Shown piece by piece: positions 1-8,736 of a stretch of DNA of 64,000 nucleotides (its first letter is position 1; each line of letters begins with the position of its first letter). The stretch spans positions 1-64,000 of the forward strand of contig NZ_LYST01000025.1 of assembly GCF_001693755.1 (NCBI RefSeq), written 5' to 3'. Under the pieces are notes generated by a model. That model was not told where the DNA came from, ran no database searches, and was given only the letters and a program-made list of their open reading frames with translations. Both the position numbers and the translations under genes were made by a program. This DNA is from Gilliamella sp. wkB171 (GTDB lineage: Bacteria > Pseudomonadota > Gammaproteobacteria > Enterobacterales > Orbaceae).

Positions 1-381
1 AAATTAGTGGTGCCATTGTGGGCACGGCAAGAAATGGTAACGCCACATCATTACTATTCTGAAGCCTACGATCAAAATGAGATTGGTTATAATGACACGG
101 TTATTATTGGTTTTGCCCCGGGTGGCAGTGTGACCGGTTGGCTCATAGGCGTTGCTCACCCTGATGCACAGTCAATAGAGTTTGGTAAAGGGGTCACCGA
201 ACGGATACCGCAAGGATCTGATGTGTGTCCCAATCCTTACCCTAACGGAAAAATAACTGAAATTACTCCCGAAGCTAAAGCGTGGTTAAAAAAACACGGC
301 ATGCCTAAAGCATGGCAAGAAAAGTACAATAACGTCACCATGGGACAATACCTGAAACTAAAAAATCCACCCAATTTTTAG
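1..381 (+). CDS. DUF2931-like lipoprotein, partial (first visible array copy)
   Basis: The frame is open from base 1 and stops at 379-381; the N-terminus lies upstream of the window. The visible 126 residues are the same as the C-terminal half of the next copy (bases 861-1241), including the FAPGGSVTGWLIG segment, a single cysteine in SDVCPNPYP, and the C-terminal KLKNPPNF. By analogy with the complete copies it is a lipid-anchored envelope protein of the DUF2931 type. Such proteins are often found repeated beside VgrG/effector genes, where an immunity role is suspected. The family call rests on remembered sequence style only. Confidence 0.65.
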   Translation, partial: KLVVPLWARQEMVTPHHYYSEAYDQNEIGYNDTVIIGFAPGGSVTGWLIGVAHPDAQSIEFGKGVTERIPQGSDVCPNPYPNGKITEITPEAKAWLKKHGMPKAWQEKYNNVTMGQYLKLKNPPNF

Positions 382-509
382 GCTATGAGCAACGAGTCAG
401 GGAAAACAATGGCTGATTTGCTGATCAATTGGGCATAAACTCGTTGCCAACTAAAGCGATTGGCAACGGCTCATTCACCCCGATCACTAACATAGAAGGA
501 CTGCTGCTT

Positions 510-1241
510 ATGTTGAAACGCATTATTACCGTCATCAGTTTAGTAATACTTATTACCGGTTGCCATACCTCACGTAACACTAACCGAGTTGACCCCAATT
601 TACCCAAAAAACCTTACGCTGAATGGCGTATTGGTGGTCGTTATCCACTCTACTTTCAATCAACAGTTTTTTCAACCATGGTAAAAACCCAATCCAATAA
701 ATATAAAATTATTAATATCGCTGCTGGGGGTAATTACAGTCGGGATCCGGGTAAATGGAATACACGTTTTGGTATCAATGACCTGCCTGTGTATTCTGAT
801 TTACCGGAAGAATTTTATATTTGCTGGTCCTCTTTTGCCGATCAAACCTTTTATCGTACTAAATTAGTGGTGCCATTGTGGGCACGGCAAGAAATGGTAA
901 CGCCACATCATTACTATTCTGAAGCCTACGATCAAAATGAGATTGGTTATAATGACACGGTTATTATTGGTTTTGCCCCGGGTGGCAGTGTGACCGGTTG
1001 GCTCATAGGCGTTGCTCACCCTGATGCACAGTCAATAGAGTTTGGTAAAGGGGTCACCGAACGGATACCGCAAGGATCTGATGTGTGTCCCAATCCTTAC
1101 CCTAACGGAAAAATAACTGAAATTACTCCCGAAGCTAAAGCGTGGTTAAAAAAACACGGCATGCCTAAAGCATGGCAAGAAAAGTACAATAACGTCACCA
1201 TGGGACAATACCTGAAACTAAAAAATCCACCCAATTTTTAG
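510..1241 (+). CDS. DUF2931-like lipoprotein, array copy 2
   Basis: This encodes 243 residues from an ATG at 510, preceded by AGAAGGA at 494-500. A longer in-frame start at 429 would bury the signal peptide, so 510 is preferred. The N-terminus MLKRIITVISLVILITGC is a lipoprotein signal with lipobox ITGC and lipidated Cys18; residue 19 is His, which does not suggest inner-membrane retention by the Asp+2 rule. The mature part has no enzymatic motif. It contains PYAEWRIGG, LPEEFYICWSSFADQTFY and IIGFAPGGSVTGW, which resemble the DUF2931 pattern of aromatic-rich lipoproteins. Position next to a VgrG-like fragment suggests a periplasmic immunity protein against a T6SS effector (inference). Confidence 0.75.
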   Translation: MLKRIITVISLVILITGCHTSRNTNRVDPNLPKKPYAEWRIGGRYPLYFQSTVFSTMVKTQSNKYKIINIAAGGNYSRDPGKWNTRFGINDLPVYSDLPEEFYICWSSFADQTFYRTKLVVPLWARQEMVTPHHYYSEAYDQNEIGYNDTVIIGFAPGGSVTGWLIGVAHPDAQSIEFGKGVTERIPQGSDVCPNPYPNGKITEITPEAKAWLKKHGMPKAWQEKYNNVTMGQYLKLKNPPNF

Positions 1242-1369
1242 GCTATGAGCAACGAGTCAGGGAAAACAATGGCTGATTTGCTGATCAATTGGGCATAAAC
1301 TCGTTGCCAACTAAAGCGATTGGCAACGGCTCATTCACCCCGATCACTAACATAGAAGGACTGCTGCTT

Positions 1370-2101
1370 ATGTTGAAACGCATTATTACCGTCATCAGTT
1401 TAGTAATACTTATTACCGGTTGCCATACCTCACGTAACACTAACCGAGTTGACCCCAATTTACCCAAAAAACCTTACGCTGAATGGCGTATTGGTGGTCG
1501 TTATCCACTCTACTTTCAATCAACAGTTTTTTCAACCATGGTAAAAACCCAATCCAATAAATATAAAATTATTAATATCGCTGCTGGGGGTAATTACAGT
1601 CGGGATCCGGGTAAATGGAACACACGTTTTGGTATCAATGACCTGCCTGTGTATTCTGATTTACCGGAAGAATTTTATATTTGCTGGTCCTCTTTTGCCG
1701 ATCAAACCTTTTATCGCACAAAATTAGTGGTGCCATTGTGGGCACGGCAAGAAATGGTAATGCCACATCATTACTATTCTGAAGCCTACAATAAAAATAA
1801 GATTGGTTATAATAACACGGTTATTATTGGTTTTGCCCCGGGTGGCAGTGTGACCGGTTGGCTCATAGGCGTTGCTCACCCTGACGCACCGTCAATAGAG
1901 TTTGGTAAAGGAGTCACCGAACGGATACCACAAGGATCTGATGTGTGTCCCAATCCTTACCCGAACGGAAAAATAACTGAAATCACTCCCGAAGCTAAAG
2001 CCTGGTTAAAAAAACACGGCATGCCTAAAGCGTGGCAAGAAAAGTACAATAACGTCACCATGGGACAATACCTGAAACTGAAAAATCCACCCAATTTTTA
2101 G
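1370..2101 (+). CDS. DUF2931-like lipoprotein, array copy 3 (diverged C-terminal half)
   Basis: This is the third copy, 243 residues, with the same lipobox and the same ribosome binding site (AGAAGGA at 1354-1360). Its N-terminal half is identical in protein sequence to copy 2. The C-terminal half carries clustered replacements: a Thr to Met change, residues 141-144 DQNE to NKNK, Asp149 to Asn, and Gln to Pro in the HPDAPS segment. These swap acidic for basic or neutral residues in a short stretch. Such a pattern would suit altered partner specificity in an immunity protein, although relaxed drift cannot be excluded. The gene ends 17 bases before the VgrG-like fragment. Confidence 0.75.
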   Translation: MLKRIITVISLVILITGCHTSRNTNRVDPNLPKKPYAEWRIGGRYPLYFQSTVFSTMVKTQSNKYKIINIAAGGNYSRDPGKWNTRFGINDLPVYSDLPEEFYICWSSFADQTFYRTKLVVPLWARQEMVMPHHYYSEAYNKNKIGYNNTVIIGFAPGGSVTGWLIGVAHPDAPSIEFGKGVTERIPQGSDVCPNPYPNGKITEITPEAKAWLKKHGMPKAWQEKYNNVTMGQYLKLKNPPNF

Positions 2102-2118
2102 GTTATGAGCAACGAGTA

Positions 2119-2400
2119 ATGATCATTACCGCTAGTCAAAAAATCACCTTAATTTGTGGCAGCTCCTACATCAGAATAAGCCAATCAGATATTGAGCTGG
2201 GGACAGCCAGTAATGTGTATATAAAAAGCAATGCCCTGCAAAAAATGGTGGCGAAAACAATAGCACATAATCCATTTGCACTACCGTATATTATTGGTGA
2301 TTATGCAGTTAAACTTATCTGTAAAGATGAAGATGAAAATGAAAAAATTAAAGCCATTACTACATTACCTAATGTTATATCCTATTTACCAAGAAATTAA
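2119..2400 (+). pseudogene. VgrG C-terminal (DUF2345-like) fragment, probably frameshifted
   Basis: This encodes 93 residues starting ITASQKITLICGSSYIRIS, then SDIELGTASNVYIKS. Alternating beta-strand repeats of the form ITL-GSSYI-I-IELGT-V-IKS are typical of the tip helix (DUF2345) at the end of T6SS VgrG spike proteins. The rest of a VgrG is missing, because the lipoprotein array lies directly upstream. After residue 92 the frame hits a stop, but the next frame continues without interruption to 2515. Removing one A from the AAA at about 2395-2397 would join them (reading LPRIKKLSEKNQ) into about 130 residues. It is therefore either a displaced VgrG end, a remnant, or an orphan effector C-terminus with an indel. 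Confidence 0.5.
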
Positions 2401-2515
2401 AAAATTATCCGAAAAAAATCAAATTCTACCTTGCCGAGTATTTAATAAAGGTCAGTTAGAAGCGCTCATTGTTGAGGTGGATGTGTTTAATCAAAATGAT
2501 TTGGAATATATTTAA
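2372..2515 (+). pseudogene. Out-of-frame continuation of the VgrG-like fragment
   Basis: This is the reading frame one base over from the preceding fragment. From 2372 it encodes MLYPIYQEIKKLSEKNQI and continues through CRVFNKGQLEALIVEVDVF to a stop at 2513-2515. The last A of that stop is the first base of the next gene's ATG (TAATG), an arrangement typical of translational coupling. The downstream gene therefore evolved behind this frame. No ribosome binding site precedes 2372, so independent initiation is unlikely. A single-base indel upstream or programmed frameshifting would make it the tail of the 2119 gene. Confidence 0.4.
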
Positions 2516-3681
2516 TGAGTTTTACTGCCAAAAAAAATAAATCAATACGGAAAAAATTAATCATTTTTGTCACTTTTTTCGGTCTTATTATCAGTATTGG
2601 CCTTATATATTTAAATACTGATAATTCAAAAAAACGAAACTATGAACTTAATCAACCGGAAAATTTAATTATGGACTTTACCATTTACCCGTCAACTATT
2701 CCCGAAAATGAATTATTACGTATAGACGAAGCTAAAAAGCTGTATGACTCAGCCTTTGACCATAGCGTATTTTATGGTGTGGTTAATCCTGACCAATTGA
2801 TAAAATTTCTTAAACATGCCTGGCAATGGGATAAAAATGCCATGCCGTATTATTACGATGTTCTTAGTTGTAAAGATTTTTATGATAAAAGAGGAAAAGA
2901 GGACGGTATCATTATGTCCTTTGCTGAGTTTATGCACAAATATCGGGATCAGTTAGTGGATAGTGCTGGTAAACCGTTAGTCGAACCTGACGTATTTAAA
3001 AGTGAGCAAATGCGGCAGTATTTATGGGATAAGTTTGCCGATTTAAAATATCCGTATTTTGCATATAAAAAGGGGGGGGGAATGGGTTTTTGTTGGTATG
3101 ATGAACAAGGTATGGCGCGCCCCTGTTCTGATGAGCAATTAGAAAAAAGTATTGTGTATTTAAATTATGCCATTGACGGTGGCTATCATTGCTACGAAGC
3201 TTTGATAGCTCGAATGTTATTTCAACAAGGTGACCATTATCAGGATGAAAAGTATAAACAAATAATTAAACTAACCGAATACCGCAGATCATTAAAATCA
3301 GATGATTTAAAACTGGCCATAGATTATGCGCAGTTAATGGCCGAGCATAGCTCAATGATTGGCATATTGCGCATGACTGAGGCGTATTTCTATGGATTAG
3401 GTCGAGAGCAAGATCCGGTTAAAGCTTATGCCTGGTCGCTGTTAAGTGATTATGCAAAACAAAAAATCACCGAGATAGACAACAATTTAGCGTGGCATGC
3501 TTATCAACTACCACCAGTTTGGGAATATAACAAAGAAATCCAACAACGTTTAGAACAAATGCTTACCCCAACCGGAAAACAGGCGGCATTAGATTATTTG
3601 GAAACACTGAAAACCAAAGTTATAACTTGGAATTATAATCTGTGGCGCAATCAAATAGATGATTTTTATCCTAAACCTTAG
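2515..3681 (+). CDS. Membrane-anchored Sel1-repeat-type protein with G9 tract
   Basis: This encodes 388 residues. Residues 1-14 are Lys/Arg rich and are followed by a membrane segment (LIIFVTFFGLIISIGLIYL), so the bulk is probably periplasmic. The C-terminal half contains helical Sel1-like repeats, clearest at RMTEAYFYGLGREQDPVKAYAWSLLSD. The N-terminal globular part (DPDQLIKFLKHAWQWDK region) resembles DUF6396-type proteins found beside T6SS effectors, but I cannot confirm this. The ATG overlaps the preceding stop by one base. Bases 3072-3080 are nine consecutive G (residues about 187-189), striking in such AT-rich DNA. A slip there would truncate the protein to about half. Role unknown; an immunity or accessory role for the T6SS module is plausible. 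Confidence 0.6.
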   Translation: MSFTAKKNKSIRKKLIIFVTFFGLIISIGLIYLNTDNSKKRNYELNQPENLIMDFTIYPSTIPENELLRIDEAKKLYDSAFDHSVFYGVVNPDQLIKFLKHAWQWDKNAMPYYYDVLSCKDFYDKRGKEDGIIMSFAEFMHKYRDQLVDSAGKPLVEPDVFKSEQMRQYLWDKFADLKYPYFAYKKGGGMGFCWYDEQGMARPCSDEQLEKSIVYLNYAIDGGYHCYEALIARMLFQQGDHYQDEKYKQIIKLTEYRRSLKSDDLKLAIDYAQLMAEHSSMIGILRMTEAYFYGLGREQDPVKAYAWSLLSDYAKQKITEIDNNLAWHAYQLPPVWEYNKEIQQRLEQMLTPTGKQAALDYLETLKTKVITWNYNLWRNQIDDFYPKP

Positions 3682-4041
3682 TTTGATTAACTCGGCTGTA
3701 AGGAATCAAATTAAGGTGTACTTAGAAATCGCAAATTGAAGTAAATAGAAAATGGTGTGAATAAATGTTACGTTAAATGCTCGATGCTTAAATTATTAAT
3801 CCTGATAATTGGCATTAATAGATTGGATGTTATTATGGCAAAAATTTTGAATATTTTGGAATCATCTAAAAATAATCAACCTAAATAATGTTTTTTAATT
3901 TTATCTAGCACAGACCCTTCTTTGACTAAAGACTGCGTTTTTGATAATAATTATAAAGATAGTTTCAAACTAGCTTTAAAATTTACTTAGTTATATTTTG
4001 CGTAAAAGTGATAACTTTTTAATTTTAATTAAAAATAAGTT
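3682..4041. other. Intergenic gap without a recognisable gene
   Basis: This is about 360 bases of AT-rich DNA between the accessory island and the glnS terminator. The longest ATG-initiated frame seen (3835, 17 codons, MAKILNILESSKNNQPK) has no convincing ribosome binding site or homology and is not called. No hairpin with a T-run was seen that would terminate the + strand gene. Confidence 0.5.
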
Positions 4042-4067
4042 AAATAAAACGCCGACTAAAGTCGGCG
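4042..4067 (-). terminator. Intrinsic terminator of glnS
   Basis: A perfect 7-bp stem CGCCGAC/GTCGGCG (4050-4056 and 4061-4067) with a TAAA loop is followed on the minus strand by TTTTATTT. It lies 8 bases beyond the glnS stop codon. Confidence 0.9.
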
Positions 4068-4074
4068 ATAATCA

Positions 4075-5760
4075 TTACTTAGCTTGAGTTTCGTTCCAGC
4101 TATCTCTTAATCCAACCGTTCGGTTGAATACTAAATTGTCATCAGTTGCATATTTACTATCTAAACAGAAATATCCTTCACGCTCAAATTGGTAAGCTTT
4201 GCCAACTTCAGCATGTTGCAGGCTTGGTTCAACAAATCCTTTTTTGATAATCAATGATTCTGGATTAATAGTTGATAAAAAGTCTTCAGCCGCCCCAGGA
4301 TTTGGAGTATTAAATAAACGATCATAAAGACGAATTTCGGCTGGTTTTGCGAATTTAGCCGATACCCAATGAATCACACCTTTAATTTTACGTCCATCTT
4401 CTGGATTTTTATTAAGGGTAGTTGGATCATAACTACAATAGATAGTTTGTATATTACCCTCTGCATCTTTTTCAACGCGATCAGCACGAATAACATAAGC
4501 ATTACGTAAACGGACTTCTTTTCCTAATACTAAGCGCTTATAATTTTTGTTCGCCTCTTCTTTAAAATCTGCGCGATCAATGTAAATTTCGCGGGTAAAT
4601 GGTGCTTCACGATTGCCCATTTCAGGACGATTTGGATGATTTGGCATGCTGAGCACTTCATCTAAGGTTTCTGAAAAGTTTTCAATCACCACTTTCACGG
4701 GATCAAGCACAGCCATTGCGCGTGGTGCGTTTTCATTAAGATCTTCACGAATACAAAATTCTAGCGTGCTCATCTCAACGGTATTTTCTTGTTTGGTTAC
4801 ACCTATGCGGTTACAAAATTCACGAATGGAAGCAGGTGTATAACCACGGCGACGTAAACCTGAAATAGTTGGCATACGTGGATCATTCCAACCATCTACA
4901 ATTTGTTCTGACACGAGTAAATTTAATTTACGTTTTGAGGTGATAGCATACTCTAAATTTAATCGAGAAAACTCATATTGATGTGGGCGAGCGTCAATTG
5001 TGATGTTATCTAATACCCAGTCATATAAACGACGATTGTCTTGAAATTCAAGGGTGCATAATGAGTGAGTAATATTTTCAATTGCATCAGAAATACAGTG
5101 AGTAAAATCGTACATTGGGTAAATACACCATTTATTGCCTGTTTGGTGATGTTCGGCAAATTTAATACGATATAACACTGGATCTCGCATAACAATGAAA
5201 GGGGAAGCCATATCAATTTTTGCTCTTAAACACGCTTTTCCTTCAGCAAATTTTCCTTCTTTCATTTGTTGGAATAGCGTTAAATTTTCATCGATACTAC
5301 GATTACGATAAGGACTATTTTTGCCGGGTTCTTTTAATGTGCCACGATATTCACGAATTTCATCTGCTGAAAGTTCATCAACATAAGCAAGCCCTTTATT
5401 AATTAACTCAATTGCATATTCATATAATCGGTCGAAATAATCAGATGAGTAACAGATTTCACCATCCCACTCAAAACCTAACCAATGAACATCTTCTTTA
5501 ATCGATTCAACGTATTCAACATCCTCTTTGACTGGATTAGTATCATCAAATCGTAAATTACATTTACCCTGATAATCTTGAGCAATACCAAAATTTAAAC
5601 AAATTGATTTAGCATGACCAATATGCAAATACCCATTTGGTTCAGGTGGAAAACGCGTATGCGTGGTTTTATATTTACCTGCTGCTAAATCTGCATCAAT
5701 AATTTGACGAATAAAGTTAGTTGGACGATTTTCTGTCTCTGTCGGTAAGGAACCGCTCAT
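4075..5760 (-). CDS. glnS: Glutamine--tRNA ligase
   Basis: Cytoplasmic class I aminoacyl-tRNA synthetase that charges tRNA-Gln with glutamine and ATP. It has 561 residues; the enterobacterial enzyme is about 554. The ATP-binding HIGH motif is in [15 protein letters not shown] near residue 40, and the KMSKS equivalent is SKRKLN near residue 275. The C-terminal half is the beta-barrel anticodon-binding domain, ending VGLRDSW. The start is set at 5760 ([16 protein letters not shown]) because AGAGG lies 7 bases upstream and alignment with known GlnS begins there. A start 9 codons earlier is possible but lacks a ribosome site. It is transcribed alone and ends at its own terminator. Confidence 0.98.
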   Translation of the reverse strand: MSGSLPTETENRPTNFIRQIIDADLAAGKYKTTHTRFPPEPNGYLHIGHAKSICLNFGIAQDYQGKCNLRFDDTNPVKEDVEYVESIKEDVHWLGFEWDGEICYSSDYFDRLYEYAIELINKGLAYVDELSADEIREYRGTLKEPGKNSPYRNRSIDENLTLFQQMKEGKFAEGKACLRAKIDMASPFIVMRDPVLYRIKFAEHHQTGNKWCIYPMYDFTHCISDAIENITHSLCTLEFQDNRRLYDWVLDNITIDARPHQYEFSRLNLEYAITSKRKLNLLVSEQIVDGWNDPRMPTISGLRRRGYTPASIREFCNRIGVTKQENTVEMSTLEFCIREDLNENAPRAMAVLDPVKVVIENFSETLDEVLSMPNHPNRPEMGNREAPFTREIYIDRADFKEEANKNYKRLVLGKEVRLRNAYVIRADRVEKDAEGNIQTIYCSYDPTTLNKNPEDGRKIKGVIHWVSAKFAKPAEIRLYDRLFNTPNPGAAEDFLSTINPESLIIKKGFVEPSLQHAEVGKAYQFEREGYFCLDSKYATDDNLVFNRTVGLRDSWNETQAK

Positions 5761-5960
5761 AAAAAAACCTCTGATTAAATATTTCAATGACGAATTTAGA
5801 AATTTGTTTTGTCACTTTTTATCATTTTGACCGAAGAATATAACAAATTTTTTGTTTTTCTGAAATGGAAAAACTTGTATTTACTGTGACAAAATAATGT
5901 TTTTTATAAAATCGATGGTTTTCCTAAAAATTGCATGTGACGACAACCCAAAAAATGACA

Positions 5961-6017
5961 TTACTCAAATATAATTAAAACAACTATTAAAATTGGGTAT
6001 TATTTATATTTGAGTAA
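5961..6017. repeat. 13-bp perfect inverted repeat between the MFS gene and glnS
   Basis: TTACTCAAATATA (5961-5973) and TATATTTGAGTAA (6005-6017) are exact reverse complements separated by 31 bases. On the minus strand the second arm is followed by TGTCATTTTTT, so it may serve as the MFS gene terminator. It also lies about 200 bases upstream of the glnS start and could be an operator. Confidence 0.6.
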
Positions 6018-6058
6018 CCTATTGAGTTTAAAATTTTAGTTTTAATAATAAGATAACG

Positions 6059-7270
6059 TTAATCTTTATTTTTCTTTTCGTTGACAAAAAGCATAGCGGT
6101 TATACCCACTAAAGTTAACGCCGCGGCTAAATAAAAACCACTATTTAAACTACCTGTTTTATCCGCTATCAATCCAGTAAAATAAGGAGCACAAATTGAT
6201 GCGCTCATACCAAAAAAGTTGTATAACCCAAAAGCCGTACTAAGCGAAGCTTTAGGCGCATTATCAGCAACTAAAGCTATGAGTACTGGATTCAAGCTTA
6301 TTTTACCAATAAAACCATATAATATAAGTACTGCAATTAATACAGCATATGATTCACTATAGACAATAGAAAAAATAGCAATTAATGATAATGGCATCAT
6401 GCATAACACTACCGGTTTACGTCGACCAAGTTTATCCGATATATAGCTACACAACAAAGTACCAATAATTGAGATCCAAGGTACAATTGATGCAATTTGT
6501 GAAGCTTGTAATTTATCCATTCCTCTTTCTGCTTCAAGATAGTTTGGTAACCAGGTGATAATGACAAAAAAACCATATATTGAACAAAAGATTGTAATAT
6601 AAGCTAAAACCAAATTGCGGTTCTTAAACAATTCCGAAAATTTTATAGACTGTGAAACCTGTGTTGCAGTCGGTTTAGCCACTTTTTCTTTAATACACAA
6701 AGCCATCAGTAAGGTAACGATTATTATTGGAATAGCAACAACCACAAACGGAAGTTGCCAAGAACTATGGAATACTGAAATCATTATACTTGATAGATAA
6801 TATCCCATGGCAATACCAAATGACATTCCACTGCCAATAATAGCACTGCCTAACGTTATCCATTTTTTAGGAATAGCTTCTGATGATAATGCATATTGTG
6901 GTCCATAATAGCAGCCTTGTGCCGCACCAGCTAATATCCAAAGAATCAAAAAGATTATGAAAGAAGGAGCAAAATATATTGATGCAATAAAAATGGCATA
7001 TAACGTGAATCCTGTCACAAGCACACGCTTGCGACCTATTTTATCGCCCAATATACCTGAAGGTATTTGAAATATGGTATAAGCAAGGAAAAACAGGCTC
7101 ATTATACCGCCAGTTTCAGCCTTATTTAAGCCAAACTGAGTTTGTAATTCACCAATAAGCGGGCTTAAAACTGATCGCCCAGCATAAATAACAATCCAGC
7201 CCAAAAAGAAAATGATAACTAATTTAATCCAATAAGCATTTGGAGTAGAGTTTTTTGAATCACTTGCCAT
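6059..7270 (-). CDS. Major facilitator superfamily transporter
   Basis: Inner-membrane secondary transporter of 403 residues with about 12 hydrophobic segments. The MFS loop 2-3 motif is visible as GILGDKIGRKRVLV near residue 75, with a degenerate counterpart SYISDKLGRRKPVVL near residue 275. The start at 7270 (MASDSKNSTPNAYW) is chosen because AAGGTGAG lies just upstream; the 12-codon longer version lacks one. The sequence recalls the anion/sugar-phosphate or organic-acid branches of the family (YAGRSVLSPLIGEL at the first membrane segment), but the substrate cannot be read from sequence. It appears monocistronic, flanked by an inverted repeat downstream and by the RstAB-like pair upstream on the same strand. 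Confidence 0.85.
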   Translation of the reverse strand: MASDSKNSTPNAYWIKLVIIFFLGWIVIYAGRSVLSPLIGELQTQFGLNKAETGGIMSLFFLAYTIFQIPSGILGDKIGRKRVLVTGFTLYAIFIASIYFAPSFIIFLILWILAGAAQGCYYGPQYALSSEAIPKKWITLGSAIIGSGMSFGIAMGYYLSSIMISVFHSSWQLPFVVVAIPIIIVTLLMALCIKEKVAKPTATQVSQSIKFSELFKNRNLVLAYITIFCSIYGFFVIITWLPNYLEAERGMDKLQASQIASIVPWISIIGTLLCSYISDKLGRRKPVVLCMMPLSLIAIFSIVYSESYAVLIAVLILYGFIGKISLNPVLIALVADNAPKASLSTAFGLYNFFGMSASICAPYFTGLIADKTGSLNSGFYLAAALTLVGITAMLFVNEKKNKD

Positions 7271-7392
7271 GTTACTCACCTTACCGTTGCATAAAGTAAA
7301 TATCATCTTATGATAACGTCAAAAAAATAAATTACTCGCACATCACAATTATGAGTATTTTTAATAAAAAAACATCGATTATAAAAAAATAA

Positions 7393-8736
7393 TTAACAAT
7401 CATTCGATTTTAATGAAACAACAAATCGTGCACCACCCAACGGACTTGTCACCACAAATGCTTTGCCATCGTGAAATTCAGCCATTAGTTTTACGTAAGC
7501 TAAACCAAGACCATAGCCGCCCGTTGAGCGAGTTCGACTGGTATCTAACCGCGCAAAAGGCATAAAAATTTTTTCTCGAGCATCAAATGGAATACCTGGA
7601 CCATCATCATCGATTTCAAACACAACGCCATTTTCTTGTTTGGTGATATTTAATACCGCTTTATGTGCTGCATATTTAAAAGCATTTAGCAGTAAATTTT
7701 TGACAATGGTTTCGGCTAAATTTGTATCAATCACAGCTTGAACATCTTGGCTATTACACACTAACTCAAAGTCTTTTGGTTTGAATAATGCGAGTGATTG
7801 GCAAACTTTTTCGCTCCACTGTTTGAGCGATACTGCTGTTAAATTTAGCTCAATATTACTCTGCTGCATTTTAAAGTAACTTAAACTAGCATTAATTAAC
7901 GTTTCAAGTTCGTTAATGTCATCATTCATACCTTTTTGTAGTAATAACCGTTCTTGTTCGTCGGTTGACTCTTCAAGCATGCTAAGTTCAAATCGCATAC
8001 GTGCTAATGGGGTTCGAAGTTCATGCGCCATGGCATGTGAAATAGTTTGATTGGTGCCAACTAAATGTTCAATATGTGTTCCCATGTTATTGAGCACATT
8101 AGCCAATGGCTGAAATAACCAACCTTTGACATTTTCCGTTCGCGCTTTAAGATTACCCTGCCCTAACTGCTCAGCTGTCTGTCTAATATTAACTAAATCT
8201 TTCCAGACCGCACTGAAAGCAAAATAGATCAAAATAAAGAAGATAATAGCGCTAAATAATGCCCATATAATTAAAAAAACACTGAGTGACATAGTGTTAG
8301 ATTTTAAAATGTCACGCATGACCATTGGACCAAGTTCTAATAAATTACCATCTTTTAAATCGATGTACACCACTTCTCCATCACCATCATACGAAAAACC
8401 TAATTTTTTTAACTCGTTGTGTACAGTTTCAGGCAGTGGCGTATTAGAGGGTAAAATGGTTATTGGATAACCAAAATAGGGTTGTAATTCACTAACCACT
8501 TCTTGAAGGGGGCGATTTTTATTTTCATTAATGCGCATGCGTATCAGATTGACTGTGCCTCGTTGTGACTCACGAAACACAATATGATCATCTGGCATAT
8601 CGGTTAATGATGAGGGTAAAGAATCAAAGACTAGTAATGCACCATAAGCAATGATACATTGCAATGAAAGCAAAATGACCAGATAAAATACAATGCGGCG
8701 ATTAAAAAAAAGCGGTTTTGCTAATAATTGGCTCAA
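7393..8736 (-). CDS. rstB: Sensor histidine kinase, RstB-like
   Basis: Membrane sensor kinase of 447 residues that should phosphorylate the response regulator encoded just upstream. Two membrane segments (residues about 13-35 and 150-178) enclose a periplasmic sensor region; a HAMP linker follows, then the phosphoacceptor motif SHAMAHELRTPLARMRFEL. The ATPase end shows the N box (NLLLNAFKYA), the G1 box DDGPGIP and the G2 region STGGYGLGLAYV. These blocks match RstB best among enterobacterial kinases. The start codon is TTG (8734-8736) behind AAGGGG, overlapping the regulator's TGA by 4 bases (TTGA), so the pair is translationally coupled. The input signal is unknown. Confidence 0.88.
   Translation of the reverse strand: MSQLLAKPLFFNRRIVFYLVILLSLQCIIAYGALLVFDSLPSSLTDMPDDHIVFRESQRGTVNLIRMRINENKNRPLQEVVSELQPYFGYPITILPSNTPLPETVHNELKKLGFSYDGDGEVVYIDLKDGNLLELGPMVMRDILKSNTMSLSVFLIIWALFSAIIFFILIYFAFSAVWKDLVNIRQTAEQLGQGNLKARTENVKGWLFQPLANVLNNMGTHIEHLVGTNQTISHAMAHELRTPLARMRFELSMLEESTDEQERLLLQKGMNDDINELETLINASLSYFKMQQSNIELNLTAVSLKQWSEKVCQSLALFKPKDFELVCNSQDVQAVIDTNLAETIVKNLLLNAFKYAAHKAVLNITKQENGVVFEIDDDGPGIPFDAREKIFMPFARLDTSRTRSTGGYGLGLAYVKLMAEFHDGKAFVVTSPLGGARFVVSLKSNDC

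Larger units (their letters stand above)
1..2117 (+). repeat. Tandem array, 860-bp period, about 2.5 copies visible
   Basis: Base 1 aligns with base 861 and base 861 with base 1721. Bases 1-860 and 861-1720 differ at only three positions that I found (761/1621, 857/1717, 860/1720). The last 380 bases (1721-2101) differ from 861-1241 at well over a dozen positions. Each unit carries one lipoprotein gene plus about 130 bases of spacer with its ribosome binding site. Similarity stops near 2117, just before the next reading frame. The array enters from outside the window, so its full copy number is unknown. Near identity of the upper copies points to recent duplication or gene conversion. Confidence 0.95.

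Noticed and set aside
425..607. 60-codon minus-strand frame, repeated at 1285-1467
   Set aside because: It lies antisense across the lipoprotein signal region and repeats only because the DNA repeats; no ribosome site or family resemblance.
3835..3888. 17-codon frame MAKILNILESSKNNQPK in the gap before glnS
   Set aside because: Too short, no convincing ribosome site, no known family.
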